DNA of 64,000 nt, taken from Chromera velia. Lineage: Eukaryota > Sar > Chromeraceae. Shown here piece after piece: positions 38,356 to 49,173 of this stretch. Position numbers and translations under genes: made by a program. The stretch covers positions 26,001 to 90,000 of the forward strand of contig JAHBMJ010002108.1 of NCBI GenBank assembly GCA_018398765.1, in the 5' to 3' direction. The notes under the pieces are model-generated. The model made no database searches. It was not told the origin of the DNA and saw only the letters and a list, made by a program, of their open reading frames with translations. Every line of letters begins with the position of its first letter. The stretch's first letter is position 1.

Positions 38356-39562
38356 ACGAATGTGTAGCGCGGTGTAGCGATTACAGAGGGTTTCTACCAT
38401 CTGCATGCATGCATGTGTGTCACCCGCTTGGATGGTTGATGAGCTGGGAAAGTATAATAAGTCCCGTTCTGCCGCCAAACGAAATCATGAAGAGTAAGAA
38501 AAACCTATTTTCACATTGGATGAGAAAGAGGCAGGGGCAGAGAGTGAAAAGGGGAGGAGCATGCAAGTACACATACCATGCATGGGCATGCATGTATGCA
38601 TGTATTTCGATCATGCATCCATGATCATCACATGCATAAAAACACAGTCCCTAAGCGGGGTAAGCTGAAGTGATGAAGACGTTGTCCACCCTCACGCAGA
38701 GGCGCACTTGAGACCAACAGACACCTGTAGACGGCATTGCAAGCCCGACTGAAGAGGAATGGCAAGAGAAGGCATGGAGCTAGGCATGGAGACGGCTCGC
38801 GGAGACGGTGTTGTTCATTGTTTTACATAAGGGAAGGGAGCTAAAGAACGGGTCTGCCACTTCGTCCCTCATGTTTTGGAATCTCAGAACTGTCCCTGAT
38901 CGATTGCCGGTGCCTTTTGGTGTCCAGCCTTTGTCGAAAGGGGGGGCGTTGCATAAGGACCCCATTAAACCCCCCCCTAGACCCCCCCCCGACCTCTTAT
39001 GCAACGCCGTTGCATAAAGTATTTTGTACGAGTCCCCCACCAAATGTTGGATGAGTGCCTTGGAAGTTTGTGTCACGAAGAAATCTTTTGCGAGGCGCAA
39101 GCTATATAGCTATAGCGCAATGCAATGAGGAGAGGATGTTCGATCTGGGGCCTTTCGGAAGTCATTGCGGTGCTGAGCTGCCCTCTGCAGGCTTACTTGG
39201 GGGCTGCCATGTGGAATAAAGTGTCTGACCTTAATTGGCTGGAGAAAGAGCTAGCTGAGCTCGTCTATCGTGCTGTTGGCTATGCTGTGTATGCTGCTGC
39301 CAGGCTGTATATGAACGACTGTATATAAGAGAAGACACACCCAATTCAGTGTGAGTGGACTCACCATATCTCAACCTTCAAAGTTTGAGGCCTGATTCGT
39401 CGAAGGGGCCGGAACTGAAAGACCGTCAGAACACGCAGGGCAGCTAGTGCTTTGTCTGAGACTTGTACAACAAGCGACTGGGGCCTGCCTGCATAATCAG
39501 CAGCCCTTGATTTTCCCAGGCGTGCCCCTTCTTTTCTGTCTTTCTTTCTGAACCACAAGAAG
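38356..39562. other. unique DNA inside and beside the element, upstream of the small intronless gene
   Basis: No credible exon. An open frame at 39125-39328 of 67 codons has unremarkable composition. GTATATAAG at 39321 is a TATA-like motif about 240 bp before the next start codon; whether it functions is unknown. Confidence 0.4.
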
Positions 39563-40159
39563 ATGTTTGTTTTCACGTCGGGATTGACGCAGTACTCCCT
39601 TCAAATTCCCGAAGATGGAAAGAAGGAGTGCGCAGCCGAGTGGGGTGCTCATATGCAAATCAAGAGAGACCACATAGATGCCATCAGCCCGCCTGGAGGA
39701 CGTCCTGAAAGCCGTGGCACCGTTCCCAAAGAGGAAGCGGAACAGTTTCTGAGACGAGTAAAGGGCATAGCAGAATGTGCGGAGTACCTGGAAGGATGCT
39801 GCCAAGGTGTGATCTCCGTTCTCAGGATGCCAGGAGAGAAGGAGACGCGAGGTCTCTCCACATCACGAAGAATTCCGCAGTCAACGAAGGAATGGAAGGA
39901 GATTTGTGACTTTTTCGTTTCCTGTCTCCAGAAGGGAAACCTCATTGATGAGAGGACGCGGGAAGACTTCCAACAAAGGTGGGGCGTCTTTCACAAACTT
40001 TACACTGACAAAGACGGTCAACCTATTCCCGTTCCAGCCGAGGAATCGGATTCTGAGGAAGAGGAAGACGATCACATTGGTCCTGGTCCTCCTCCCGCCG
40101 CCTCCCTGGTCAATCCAACGAGAGCAAGATCGAAATCCCGCAAGTCTCGTCCTGCTTAG
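39563..40159 (+). CDS. intronless protein of unknown function, 198 residues
   Basis: A single uninterrupted frame from ATG to TAG. The first 140 residues look globular and helical, with several cysteines (CAEYLEGCC, CDFFVSCLQ), charged helices and the motif EWKEICDFFVSCLQKGNLID. An acidic run (EESDSEEEEDD) follows, then a basic Arg/Ser/Lys tail (RARSKSRKSRPA), which suggests a nuclear or nucleic-acid-associated protein; that is inference. No signal peptide or membrane segment, and no family was recognised. It sits between the inverted-repeat element and an AT-rich island. Lack of introns is unusual here but acceptable for a gene this short. Confidence 0.6.
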   Translation: MFVFTSGLTQYSLQIPEDGKKECAAEWGAHMQIKRDHIDAISPPGGRPESRGTVPKEEAEQFLRRVKGIAECAEYLEGCCQGVISVLRMPGEKETRGLSTSRRIPQSTKEWKEICDFFVSCLQKGNLIDERTREDFQQRWGVFHKLYTDKDGQPIPVPAEESDSEEEEDDHIGPGPPPAASLVNPTRARSKSRKSRPA

Positions 40160-41176
40160 TCCCCCTCCCTTATTTCGCACAACTCAGATAGGACAGAAGA
40201 CTAATTGGTAGAGTATTACATCAGACAGAGTATCGAATGAGGCCGCATCGCTGGCTTGCAATCATGTATTTATAAGTTAATGGCACAGTTTACGAAGTTG
40301 TTTATCCGAAACACTCTAGGAAACTGTGTGTGTGTTACACTACAGCCGATTCTAAGCCGAAACATTCAACTTATTCCCTACAATGTTTTTTTAGTGTTGT
40401 TGAGCTTTAAAGTTCAAAACATAAAAACTTGAAAAAAAAAGAAAAAAAAATTTTTAGATCATTTTTTCTATATTTTTCTAGCACTTTTTTTAAGAACCAA
40501 CCTTTAGCTCAGGTTTCCAAACTAGCTTCCAAATGATGACTGAGTTACAGTGAGTTTCTAACATGGTGAGTCATTAATGACACTAGTGGTGACATTCTCA
40601 CACATCTTTCTAATTGGATAGAAGGATTTCTTTTTCAATGAATCCAGCTTAGCGTAGCTTCACTTCCACGCATGCAATAGCGTGCAATTAAAGCATGTGG
40701 CAGCCGCCGCGTGCACTAGCGCGTGCACTAACTTAATTATTATTTGAGAATTGATTAAGTAAATGTTGCATAAGTCTCAACTTACATATTTAATAGCACT
40801 GATAAGATAATAGATTACTGAAAATATAAGTTGGCCTTATTACTAAAGCTATAGCTAATGAGTTAATATGGTTTATATTATGGAATTACTGGAATGCTAT
40901 TAAAAAAAATTTTTTTTGAAGGCAGCCATTATGCGGTACCTTCATTAAAGGCCTGTTCACACTGAATGTCAGTCAGAAAAGTTATAACTTTGAATTGGAG
41001 TGTCAGAAACTTTGGTAGAAAGAGGACCCCTTTTTTTTGCATGTGCCTAGAATGAGCCTTTGCTGGAGCACTTGCAAATGCCAGTGTGATCAATGACCAC
41101 ATGTATCGACTCCCTTTTGAATCTCACGTTCTCGTCAAACTTCGCGATCGAGACTGTCATTTCCTTGCACTGCACT
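40160..41176. other. AT-rich island between convergent genes
   Basis: AT-rich DNA with A and T homopolymers, strongest between about 40240 and 40970. It lies between the 3' end of the 198-residue gene (plus) and the Ser-rich gene (minus). No gene seen. Confidence 0.65.
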
Positions 41177-41303
41177 CCTGTGGCTTGACTCACTGAGACA
41201 CTCAAATCACCAGCATCTGTTTACGATTGTTTTTTGCATTCCTGTGGCTTGACTCACTGAGACACTCAAATCACCAGCATCTGTTTACGATTGTTTTTTG
41301 CAT
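41177..41303. repeat. 64-bp tandem duplication
   Basis: Two adjacent, nearly identical copies, 41177-41240 and 41241-41303, starting CCTGTGGCTTGACTCACTGA. Confidence 0.92.
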
Positions 41304-42601
41304 GCCGTCACGATATCTGGATGGATTGGGAGTATGCAGTCAGCGTTTTGGGTACCCGTAGCATTTTGAGAATGAATCGTTTTAGGGTGTATTCGGAGCA
41401 GATTAAGACCACCATCTGACTGTCAGTGTTCGATCTTTCGTCTGCATGCGGAAAAGAAGTCTTCCTTCTTTCCTCTGATAGAGACACTCTGTCATTTCAA
41501 ACCGTGTCGATGCCAGTAGAGAGAGCGTACGTGTGTCAGTGTGGATCGATGCCAACTGACACCGGATGCTGAAATGCGTGTCGTGTTCAAGTGGTGCACG
41601 CATCCATTGTGCTAGAGGGGCACACACAGAACTCAAGAGTCCCCACAAGCACTTCCCTTGACTTCATTTCCCCCCGTGACCTTCTTCTGCCCTGTGATTG
41701 GTTCGTAGAAAACACACTTCCATTTATCCGAGCCCCCAAATGAGAAAAAATTCCACGGAAAAGCATGCACGTACGTTGATTGATTGATTGACTGATTACA
41801 GTACTGGAACGATTAAGGCACAAAAGTGCCCTCTGGAGTCCCCCCTGCGAGAGTCTTTTTTTTGGCTCTGCGTGGTGACCGTTCAGCTAGCCAGGCGAAT
41901 GAAAAACAACTTTCTTTTCGTCATACAGACTGTTTCTTTTGGCTCTGGTCCAGCCGGCCGGCCAGGCGCATGAATTGATTCCTGTCATACATAATGAAGC
42001 GACAAATTGTTTGCAAGAAGAAATGTCACCAGGCAACGCGTAATGCGAATTGAGGAGACAACCCCCTGCCTTGACTTTTCTTCTCTCGCCTCGACTTTCC
42101 GAGCAGTGCGGTATGATTTTCACACCGACCAACTACACGGACGCAACTCGATGGTACTTCGAATGCATGCATTCCGTTTAATTGGGTGTACTACTGAATT
42201 CTGCATCGAAGGATGACTTCATTCACGGTTGCATGCCGGTCACAGATTTTTGCACGATTACAAATACATGTGTATTTGAGTCAACCAGTCAGTACGACAC
42301 GAATTAAAAGACCGTCAACGAAAAAAAGATGGAAATTAAGATGCATTCAAAATCAGCAGCAGCAAGAATTTTATTTATGTCATTGCTCCGACAAGAAAGT
42401 AATCATGAATCAGTGAATGAATTGTCCTTCTCGCAGCATATGCAAGAACAAAAAAAAAGAAGAGAAGAGGGAAGAGATATGAGAAGGGAACTCAAACGCA
42501 GCGAAGAGCTTAATTCCTTCTTTCACATCTTTCCCTCCGTCCTTTCAAAGACGTTCTGGCTGGAGTTCCACCGGCCAGAATTTGACTCTGTGTGTGCGTG
42601 C

Positions 42602-42637
<36 letters not shown>

Positions 42638-43732
42638 TCTTCTCCGCAGCTCCCTCCAGTCTCCACCGCCCTTCTCTTACGTCGATTTTTGTTTTGAGGA
42701 AAGAAAGGGGGTGGGTGCTGTTGGGAGTGGAATGCGGTCTCTCTCGATCGCTTCATGCACGTTGACTAAATTGATTGAATTCGAAAACGACGGCATGCAG
42801 TGCAGTGATACACCGAATTCAGTGGCAAATGCGGGTTGTCAGGCTCGTCCTGGTGTTCTTTTCACCGCTTTTCTTCGCGCTGTTCTTGCACACTGGAGTG
42901 CTCAGCCAGAAAGAAAGAACGGGAGAATGAAGGGATCCACAAAGAAAAGAAAAAACAAGAAAGAAAGAAAGAAAGAAAGAACAAGAAAGAAAGAAAGAAA
43001 GAAAGAAAGAAGTACCCGAGGGGCTTCCCGGGAGGAAGTGAAGTGACAGACACGAAATGAACACAAAACACCTCTCTCAAAACCTTGCAGTTCCCTAATG
43101 CAAAAGCGAAGAAACCCGGAGAAGCGCTCCGCAGAGCAAGCGGAGAGCGACCGTAGACACACATCCATACATGTGGCATAGGTTGAAACACAAGTTCAGG
43201 AAATGAAGAGTGTAGACTTGATGAGCGGGATTCACGTCGAGGGGGACACAGAGGAGGACTGTAGACTTGATGAGTGGGATTCACGTCGAGGGGGACACAG
43301 AGGAGGACTGTAGACTTGATGAGCGGGATTCACGTCGAGGGGGACACAGAGGAGGACAGGGAGAGGAAAAGAGGTCATCACATGAACTTTGTATGTGCCC
43401 GTGCTTTTGTTTCTCTGGAACAAACAGATTCATTGCAGCGGGTGCAGCCCGAACCCTTTCAATTCTCCTTCCCTTTCCCTTTTCTTTGTTGCAATGCAAG
43501 CCCCTGCCCAACCCATGGAAGAAGCAAAAAGAGAGAACTGGCCTTTCGATGTGAATGCAGTGATGTGAAAGAAACGGTGGTTGATGTTTTTTGGGTAAGT
43601 CTCACTGCCCGCCCCTTTCCCTTTCCCTTGTTCCTCCTTGACTCTGAATTCTTCTGATTGAATTCATGACACCGAGATGCCAGTCGACAGAACCGCAGGA
43701 CCCTGGTGAAACCTCCACACTGAGTCAATCAC
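41304..43732. other. intergenic, no gene recognised
   Basis: No exon set with coding character. Contains a GT run (42592-42637), GAAA runs (42953-43011) and the 49-bp tandem repeat listed separately. Confidence 0.5.
43212..43358. repeat. three tandem 49-bp units
   Basis: Units start at 43212, 43261 and 43310 with GTAGACTTGATGAG and share GGATTCACGTCGAGGGGGAC; copies are nearly identical. Confidence 0.92.
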
Positions 43733-44721
43733 TTAGGCACTAAAGGCAGGATTGTACACATGAACGATGATGATGAGGACGGTGTGCCACCCGATGCAGC
43801 ACAGAGGCTTTTCTTCAGTCACCAGGAGACAACCTGGCGGAAAAGAAAAGCCGGAGTATACATTTACCTCCCCCCAGACCCACGTACCCCCACCCCTTGA
43901 TCCTCGCTTAGCAGGATCACGCACAGAAAAGAATCCTCTGCTACTTCTCGCATGTACGTCAGCCACTCAGTGTGCCAGTCGTTTCTTTCGTCTTCTCGAC
44001 TTCCTTCTTCATTCACATCCCGTTCGTTTCTGTTCTGCGTCAGTAAGTCAATTCGCTGTGCTTCCACTTCACTTCTTCTTCTCCCCTTCACCATCAGTCG
44101 AACCATACCATCCCCTTGTCATGGAAAACATGCGCCCGGTCCGTTCCTGACAAAGTCTTGAATCGGACTCTGGGAGGCCTGTCCTTTTTTGGGCTCTGAT
44201 TTGGATGCTGGAGTGACGGATGGCGACGACTCCTCGCGCAGGGAAGCTAGGCTAGTTCTCTCCTTCTTCTTCCTTTTTGGCTTCTTTCGGACCTCTTTGT
44301 CGCCCTCCTCTCCCTTGACCTTGTTCTCAACATAGTCCTCTACCTTCTTCCCGACATCTGAAGCTCTGACGTGACGAATGGGGGCTGCAGGCGATGTGCC
44401 CTCCTGGAAGCAGAGGATGGAGGTGACTGTTGTCCTGTGGAAGGAGACACGAGGGGAAGTCGGACTGCTGGGATTGACAGAGGATGCGTTTCGTGACCAC
44501 TGGAAATGGGGACTCTTCGACGACATTGGTGTCATGTCTGTGACAGAGGAGCGACATCTAGTGGTGGGTGTGATGTTGTCGTGATTCTGCGCCTCCTCAT
44601 CGCTGCACGTAGGACTCTCTTCTCTCACCAGCTTCGGAGCCAGCGGAAGGGAGCCGCGCGCCAGGAAGGACAGCTTCGGAGTGGAGGCAGTAGAGGAGAG
44701 CTGTGATTGCTGTCGATTCAT
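43733..44721 (-). CDS. Ser-rich protein with basic region and C-terminal hydrophobic segment
   Basis: Proposed exons 44130-44721 and 43733-43833, in phase, about 230 residues. The first exon is Ser/Pro/Thr-rich, apparently disordered, and ends with a charged helix (KKVEDYVENKVKGEEGDKEV) and a basic cluster (RKKPKRKKKERT). The second exon ends in CCIGWHTVLIIIVHVYN just before the stop, which could be a tail anchor. No family was recognised. The first-exon donor (GTTTTC) is weak and an intermediate exon is possible, so the C-terminus is less certain than the N-terminus. A TGCAG acceptor just upstream of the ATG suggests a 5' UTR intron. Confidence 0.45.
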
Positions 44722-45698
44722 CTTGGGTTCTTCTCTGCATAGACGGACAAATCAGACACATGAATGCGCTGCTCAGGTAATACCGCTGTTGCACTCACGT
44801 GAGTATTCATACTGATTTGAGTGCGTCACCATTTCCCTCTCATATCTGTAAAGCTTTTTATACGTACCTGGAAATACCGTTCGGATGTCCTGTCCGTTCC
44901 AATGTGGGTTTTCTGAGGGCATGCAACCGGGTTCCTCTGTTGTTAGTGCAACAGCTGCGGTGTCAATCGGCCAACCAGAACGCCCGAACGCAAAACAAAC
45001 TCTGTGTATCATCTGAAGGATCGAACACAAAACACTCGCTTACGCCATCTCCTCATAGCACGATGTCCGTCACTCCATGCACGAGTGGGGACGACTCGCA
45101 AACACAGCTGCTATATAGTCGATCTTTGAGAGATCAAGCTTTTCAATCATGCATGCAGCTATATATAGTTGAAGTCTGATCCATGCGCATGCAGCCTGAA
45201 TCGTTTTTTTTGAGATAGCCGATTATCCGGCTTGCGGCGCGGCAAAAAAATGCAAAAAATGGCCCGCGTGCGGCGCCGCGCGGGGCGCCCCATGCATGCA
45301 GCTATAAACGAGTCTCGAAAGATTGAACGCATGCACTCGGGCTGGAGCCATGCTGGAGCCTTAATAGTGTGATGTGAATTGACATGAATTGATGTGATAA
45401 TGATGTGTGATGGTGCATGGGTAAGGCAAACGTTGACGAATGCGTCTGCTTCACATCAGCTGAACAGTCAGGCAACGGATTGACGGCTCTATAGTCTGAA
45501 AACCGTCACATTCGACGAAGTAATCCTCCGGGGTAGATGTGAAGTATGTATCGAAATTCGTCTCACAAAGTTACAAGCTCTCCTTTTTTCCAAGTGACGC
45601 GCACCTAGCTGCTCGCCGGGTATCCGTCTACTCATTCGAAACCTACGAAGAGAATATCCTGAAGCATATATCTGGAAAGAACTGCTTCACAACGAAGC
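44722..45698. promoter_or_regulatory. head-to-head intergenic region with two TGCATGCAGCTATA motifs
   Basis: 977 bp separate the Ser-rich gene (minus) and the transporter (plus). CATGCATGCAGCTATA occurs at 45148-45163 and again at 45291-45306, and a GC-rich palindromic patch lies at about 45270-45290. TGCATGCA is a known binding motif of some apicomplexan AP2 factors; use here is inference. Confidence 0.4.
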
Positions 45699-48600
45699 AT
45701 GTTACGAGTTTTTTTAGTTGGGCTTTGCTACGTGCATCTGGTGGGTCATTCCGCATGGCTAACGTCTGACGTCACTTTGATCACTGACCCGATTCCTTGC
45801 TTTGCTGTCACACGTCTTCCTGCGTGCCTTGGTATTGTAATTGGCCACACACTTCCTTTCTGTTTGTTGGCGTTGCAGGTCTTCACTGCCGGACTCGTCG
45901 TAGGATGGTGCGCCCCTCTGAATCCCGTCTCCGTCTCCGTCTCCGTCGCCAGCCGTCTGTCTGTCTACCCGGACGTCCAAGAATGGCGAACAAAAATTGT
46001 GTCTGTTGTCTCATCTGCTGCCTCTGTCTGCTTGCCTCTTTATTGTTGGGTGCAGGTCCAATTTGCGTGTGTTGCTGGATGAGACGAACGTGTACGCTTT
46101 CAAGTGCAAGGAAGAATTGGGAGGGGGGGGGGAGGCATCTTCGGGGGATCCCATCACGTCCCAGTGCAATGCGGCAGAGCTGTACACCAATCTGATGTTC
46201 TCAGTCGCAAGCACGATGGGACTCGTGTCTGCACTGCCGTTCGGGATGCTCATCGATAAATTTGGCCCAAGGTGGATTTTAATATATTAGGGCTCTGGAC
46301 GTACACTGGCCTCTTTCATCTCTCCGGTCCCGACTGTTTCCTCGACTTTCGGCCTTCCATCCTTTTCTTCCTCGTGCGCGCGCTCTCTCTCTCCTCGTCT
46401 GCGCCCGTCTTTCTGTCTGACTTGACCGAGAAAATGTACACAAGAAGTTACGTCGTCTCTCCCAGGCTCCCTGTTTTCCTTGTCTGTCGATCATCCATCG
46501 CAGTGTGAACTCTTTGTCCATCTGTGAACGCCACGAACCTCCCCTCGACACCCTTTGTGCAGATTTGTGGCGGTACCCCAAGCAGTGCTGACTCTGGGTT
46601 TCTTCCTTGTCGGGTTTGCCTTCATGGACGGCGGGGCCATGGTGGAGAAGTCGTTGAAGGAATTCAACGTGGACGTCTTCTTCGCGGGGTTTATTCTGAT
46701 GATCATGTCGGTTCCTTCCGTCACGTTCATTGTAGTTGCTGCTTCTTCTCTGCGGGTGGTGTGGATTGATGCACGAATCTGCAGAGCCTCTGTGCTGTTT
46801 CGATTCTCAGAAGTACGTTTTTTTTTTTCAGTTTCGCACTTCTTTTTGCATTTGTACTGTTGGAATGACGACTCCATCAATCTCCCATAGCTTGGTCCCT
46901 CTGTGTGCAACTCGCTGTGCGTAAATAAATGCAGGCCTGGATTTTCGCTCTGGCCGTCGCACAATCACGTGGCGCACCTGTTCCCGAGAACTCAAAACTT
47001 TGTGATCGCAGTCCTGTCGGCGGCATTTCCTCTCGGGGCGTCAGTCAGTCTAGATGGAAGACAGGGAGGGTAGACAGTCAGTCTAGATAGAAGACAGGGA
47101 GGGTAGACAGTCAGTCTAGATGGAAGAAAGGGAGGGTAAACAGTCAGTCTAGATGGAAGACAGGGAGGGTAGACAGTCAGTCTAGATAGAAGACAGGGTA
47201 GACAGGCAGAGAGACAAACAGGGGAAGGACGAACAAACGACAAGAAAAGAAAGAAGTCAGCTCGCGCGCAAGGCGCGTGGAAGTAAGTTCGGCAGAGCGG
47301 ATCGGCTCGATCAGTGGCAATGAGAATTTCGGCTCCTTTACTCAAGTGCGCGACTTGCGGCTAAAAGTGCAATATACTTTTCTTTTATTAACTCATACGG
47401 CAGGTGGGGGGATGACGGAAAATTTCGAATAATTTTGGAAGCCAATGGAAAATCATCTTCCGACATTAGAGTTAAGGCACTCACCTCCGAGATTGTCCGC
47501 GAAGCATTTCAAGGCGCTCGCTTCTTTAAATCGATCGCTGATCGGTGAAAGACCAGTGTATACTAACTGACTGACTGACAGAAGAGAAAAAACACGCGAA
47601 GAAGCCAGATCTTCCTTTTTCTTCCGGTTTCCAAAAAAGGAATCTCTCTCTTGCTCTCTCTTTCACACACACACACACACACACACTCAGTCAGATAGGC
47701 AGACAGACAGACGTGCGGGAGGAAGCTTTTACTTTGTGGCGAGCGCGTGTGCTTGTGTGCCGCGCGAGTGAGCGGTTGTGGGAGCAAGCTTGCGCGTATT
47801 TAGCCCCCTTCTTTTTTTCTCTCATCTGTCTCTTTTATGGAGGCGAATGATTCTTCTTACCCTTTTTTTTTTTGCCGGGGTCTTTCTGCAGGCTCATCTT
47901 TGCCGCGGCCCTGGTCCTCACTCGTTCGGGTGTCTCTGCGTCTCTGACGTTCTTTGGCCTCGCTGGCCTCCAGACGGTTTTTGTCGTCTTTTGTCTCCTT
48001 CTGCCGAGTCGCCCCTTTCTGCTGCGGGACTCGTGCCGCTTCTCCCTGACGCTGTATGATAATCATGCAAATGCACGCGGCGGACCTGGGGTCGTTGCAC
48101 CTGAGACGACAGGCAGGAGTATTGGAAGAGCGGGGGGGAAGAGGGGAAAGGCCTCAAGAGAGAGAAGGGGAGGTCGAAGGGGCACGGGGGGGGGGATAGG
48201 CTTTCGGGCAGTCAGGCCGGAATGGGCNTTTCGGGCAGTCAGGCCGGAATGGGCGGGTGGGGGTGGGGAACAGGTTGGTGCCGTTAACGGCAATAGAATA
48301 GAGGTAGAGGAAAACCAGTTGGATGAAAGCCCCACTGGCAGAGACCAGGAAGGGGTTCAAGTTGAGCGTGAGAGAAGAGCCACGGTGGGGGGCGGGGGGG
48401 TGCAGGGCGTACACGGACATGGACATCCGCGTCTAGTGGGGTCTCTCCATGTGGGGACCGATGCAGATCTGGTGGGAGGGGAACAGGGGGGGGGTGATGG
48501 GGGTTCGGGAGAGGGAGAGGGGGGGCAAAGTCAGAACGTTCCGGTTCCACCCGGTTCTCCTCCCTCAACTGGTGTGCCGATTTCGGAGACGGGAGAGGAG

Positions 48601-48817
48601 ACGGGGGGGTGTCGGGGTGTCCGTCTGAGCGTGTGGACTCTAGTGGTGAGGGTGACAAGGAAAGTCTTAAAACCCTCCTATCTAGCGCCTGTGTCGGCAG
48701 GTACGTGTGTGCCGGGGTGGGTTCGTGTGCTTGGGTGTGGTAAGGATTTGGGGAGAGAGGTTTTTTCTTCTCTCTCTCTCTCTCTCTCTCTCGCTCTTCT
48801 TTCTGTCTCTCTCTTTT

Positions 48818-48849
<32 letters not shown>

Positions 48850-48879
48850 GCTTCTTTCCTTCCTTCTTTCTTTCTTCTT

Positions 48880-48918
<39 letters not shown>

Positions 48919-48937
48919 TCTGTCTCTCTCTCTTTGT

Positions 48938-48968
<31 letters not shown>

Positions 48969-48992
48969 TGTGTTTCTTTCTTTCTTTCTTTC

Positions 48993-49030
<38 letters not shown>

Positions 49031-49064
49031 GCTTCTTTCCTTCTTTCTTTCCTCTTTCTTTCTT

Positions 49065-49103
<39 letters not shown>

Positions 49104-49124
49104 GTTCTGTCTCTCTCTCTTTGT

Positions 49125-49173
<49 letters not shown>

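Larger units (their letters stand above)
36955..39037. mobile_element. 2.1-kb element with 41-bp inverted ends (putative non-autonomous transposon or foldback)
   Basis: The left end 36955-36995 and right end 38997-39037 are inverted copies, 40 of 41 positions identical, starting GGGGACTC[A/G]TACAAAATAC outside. The inner 21 bp of each arm are themselves palindromic: arms TTATGCAAC and GTTGCATAA around GCC. Both ends are flanked by CAC, a possible 3-bp target duplication. The interior is satellite-like repeats plus about 600 bp of unique DNA (38356-38996) with no transposase recognised. A partial copy of the palindrome (GCGTTGCATAA) occurs at 38946. The single N at 37001 lies beside the left arm, so the interior length is not reliable. 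Confidence 0.55.

Noticed and set aside
46707-46934. Extension of the transporter exon through AASSLRVVWIDARICRAS
   Set aside because: It ends out of phase with the conserved HLFPRTQNF exon; the donor at 46707 joins in phase.
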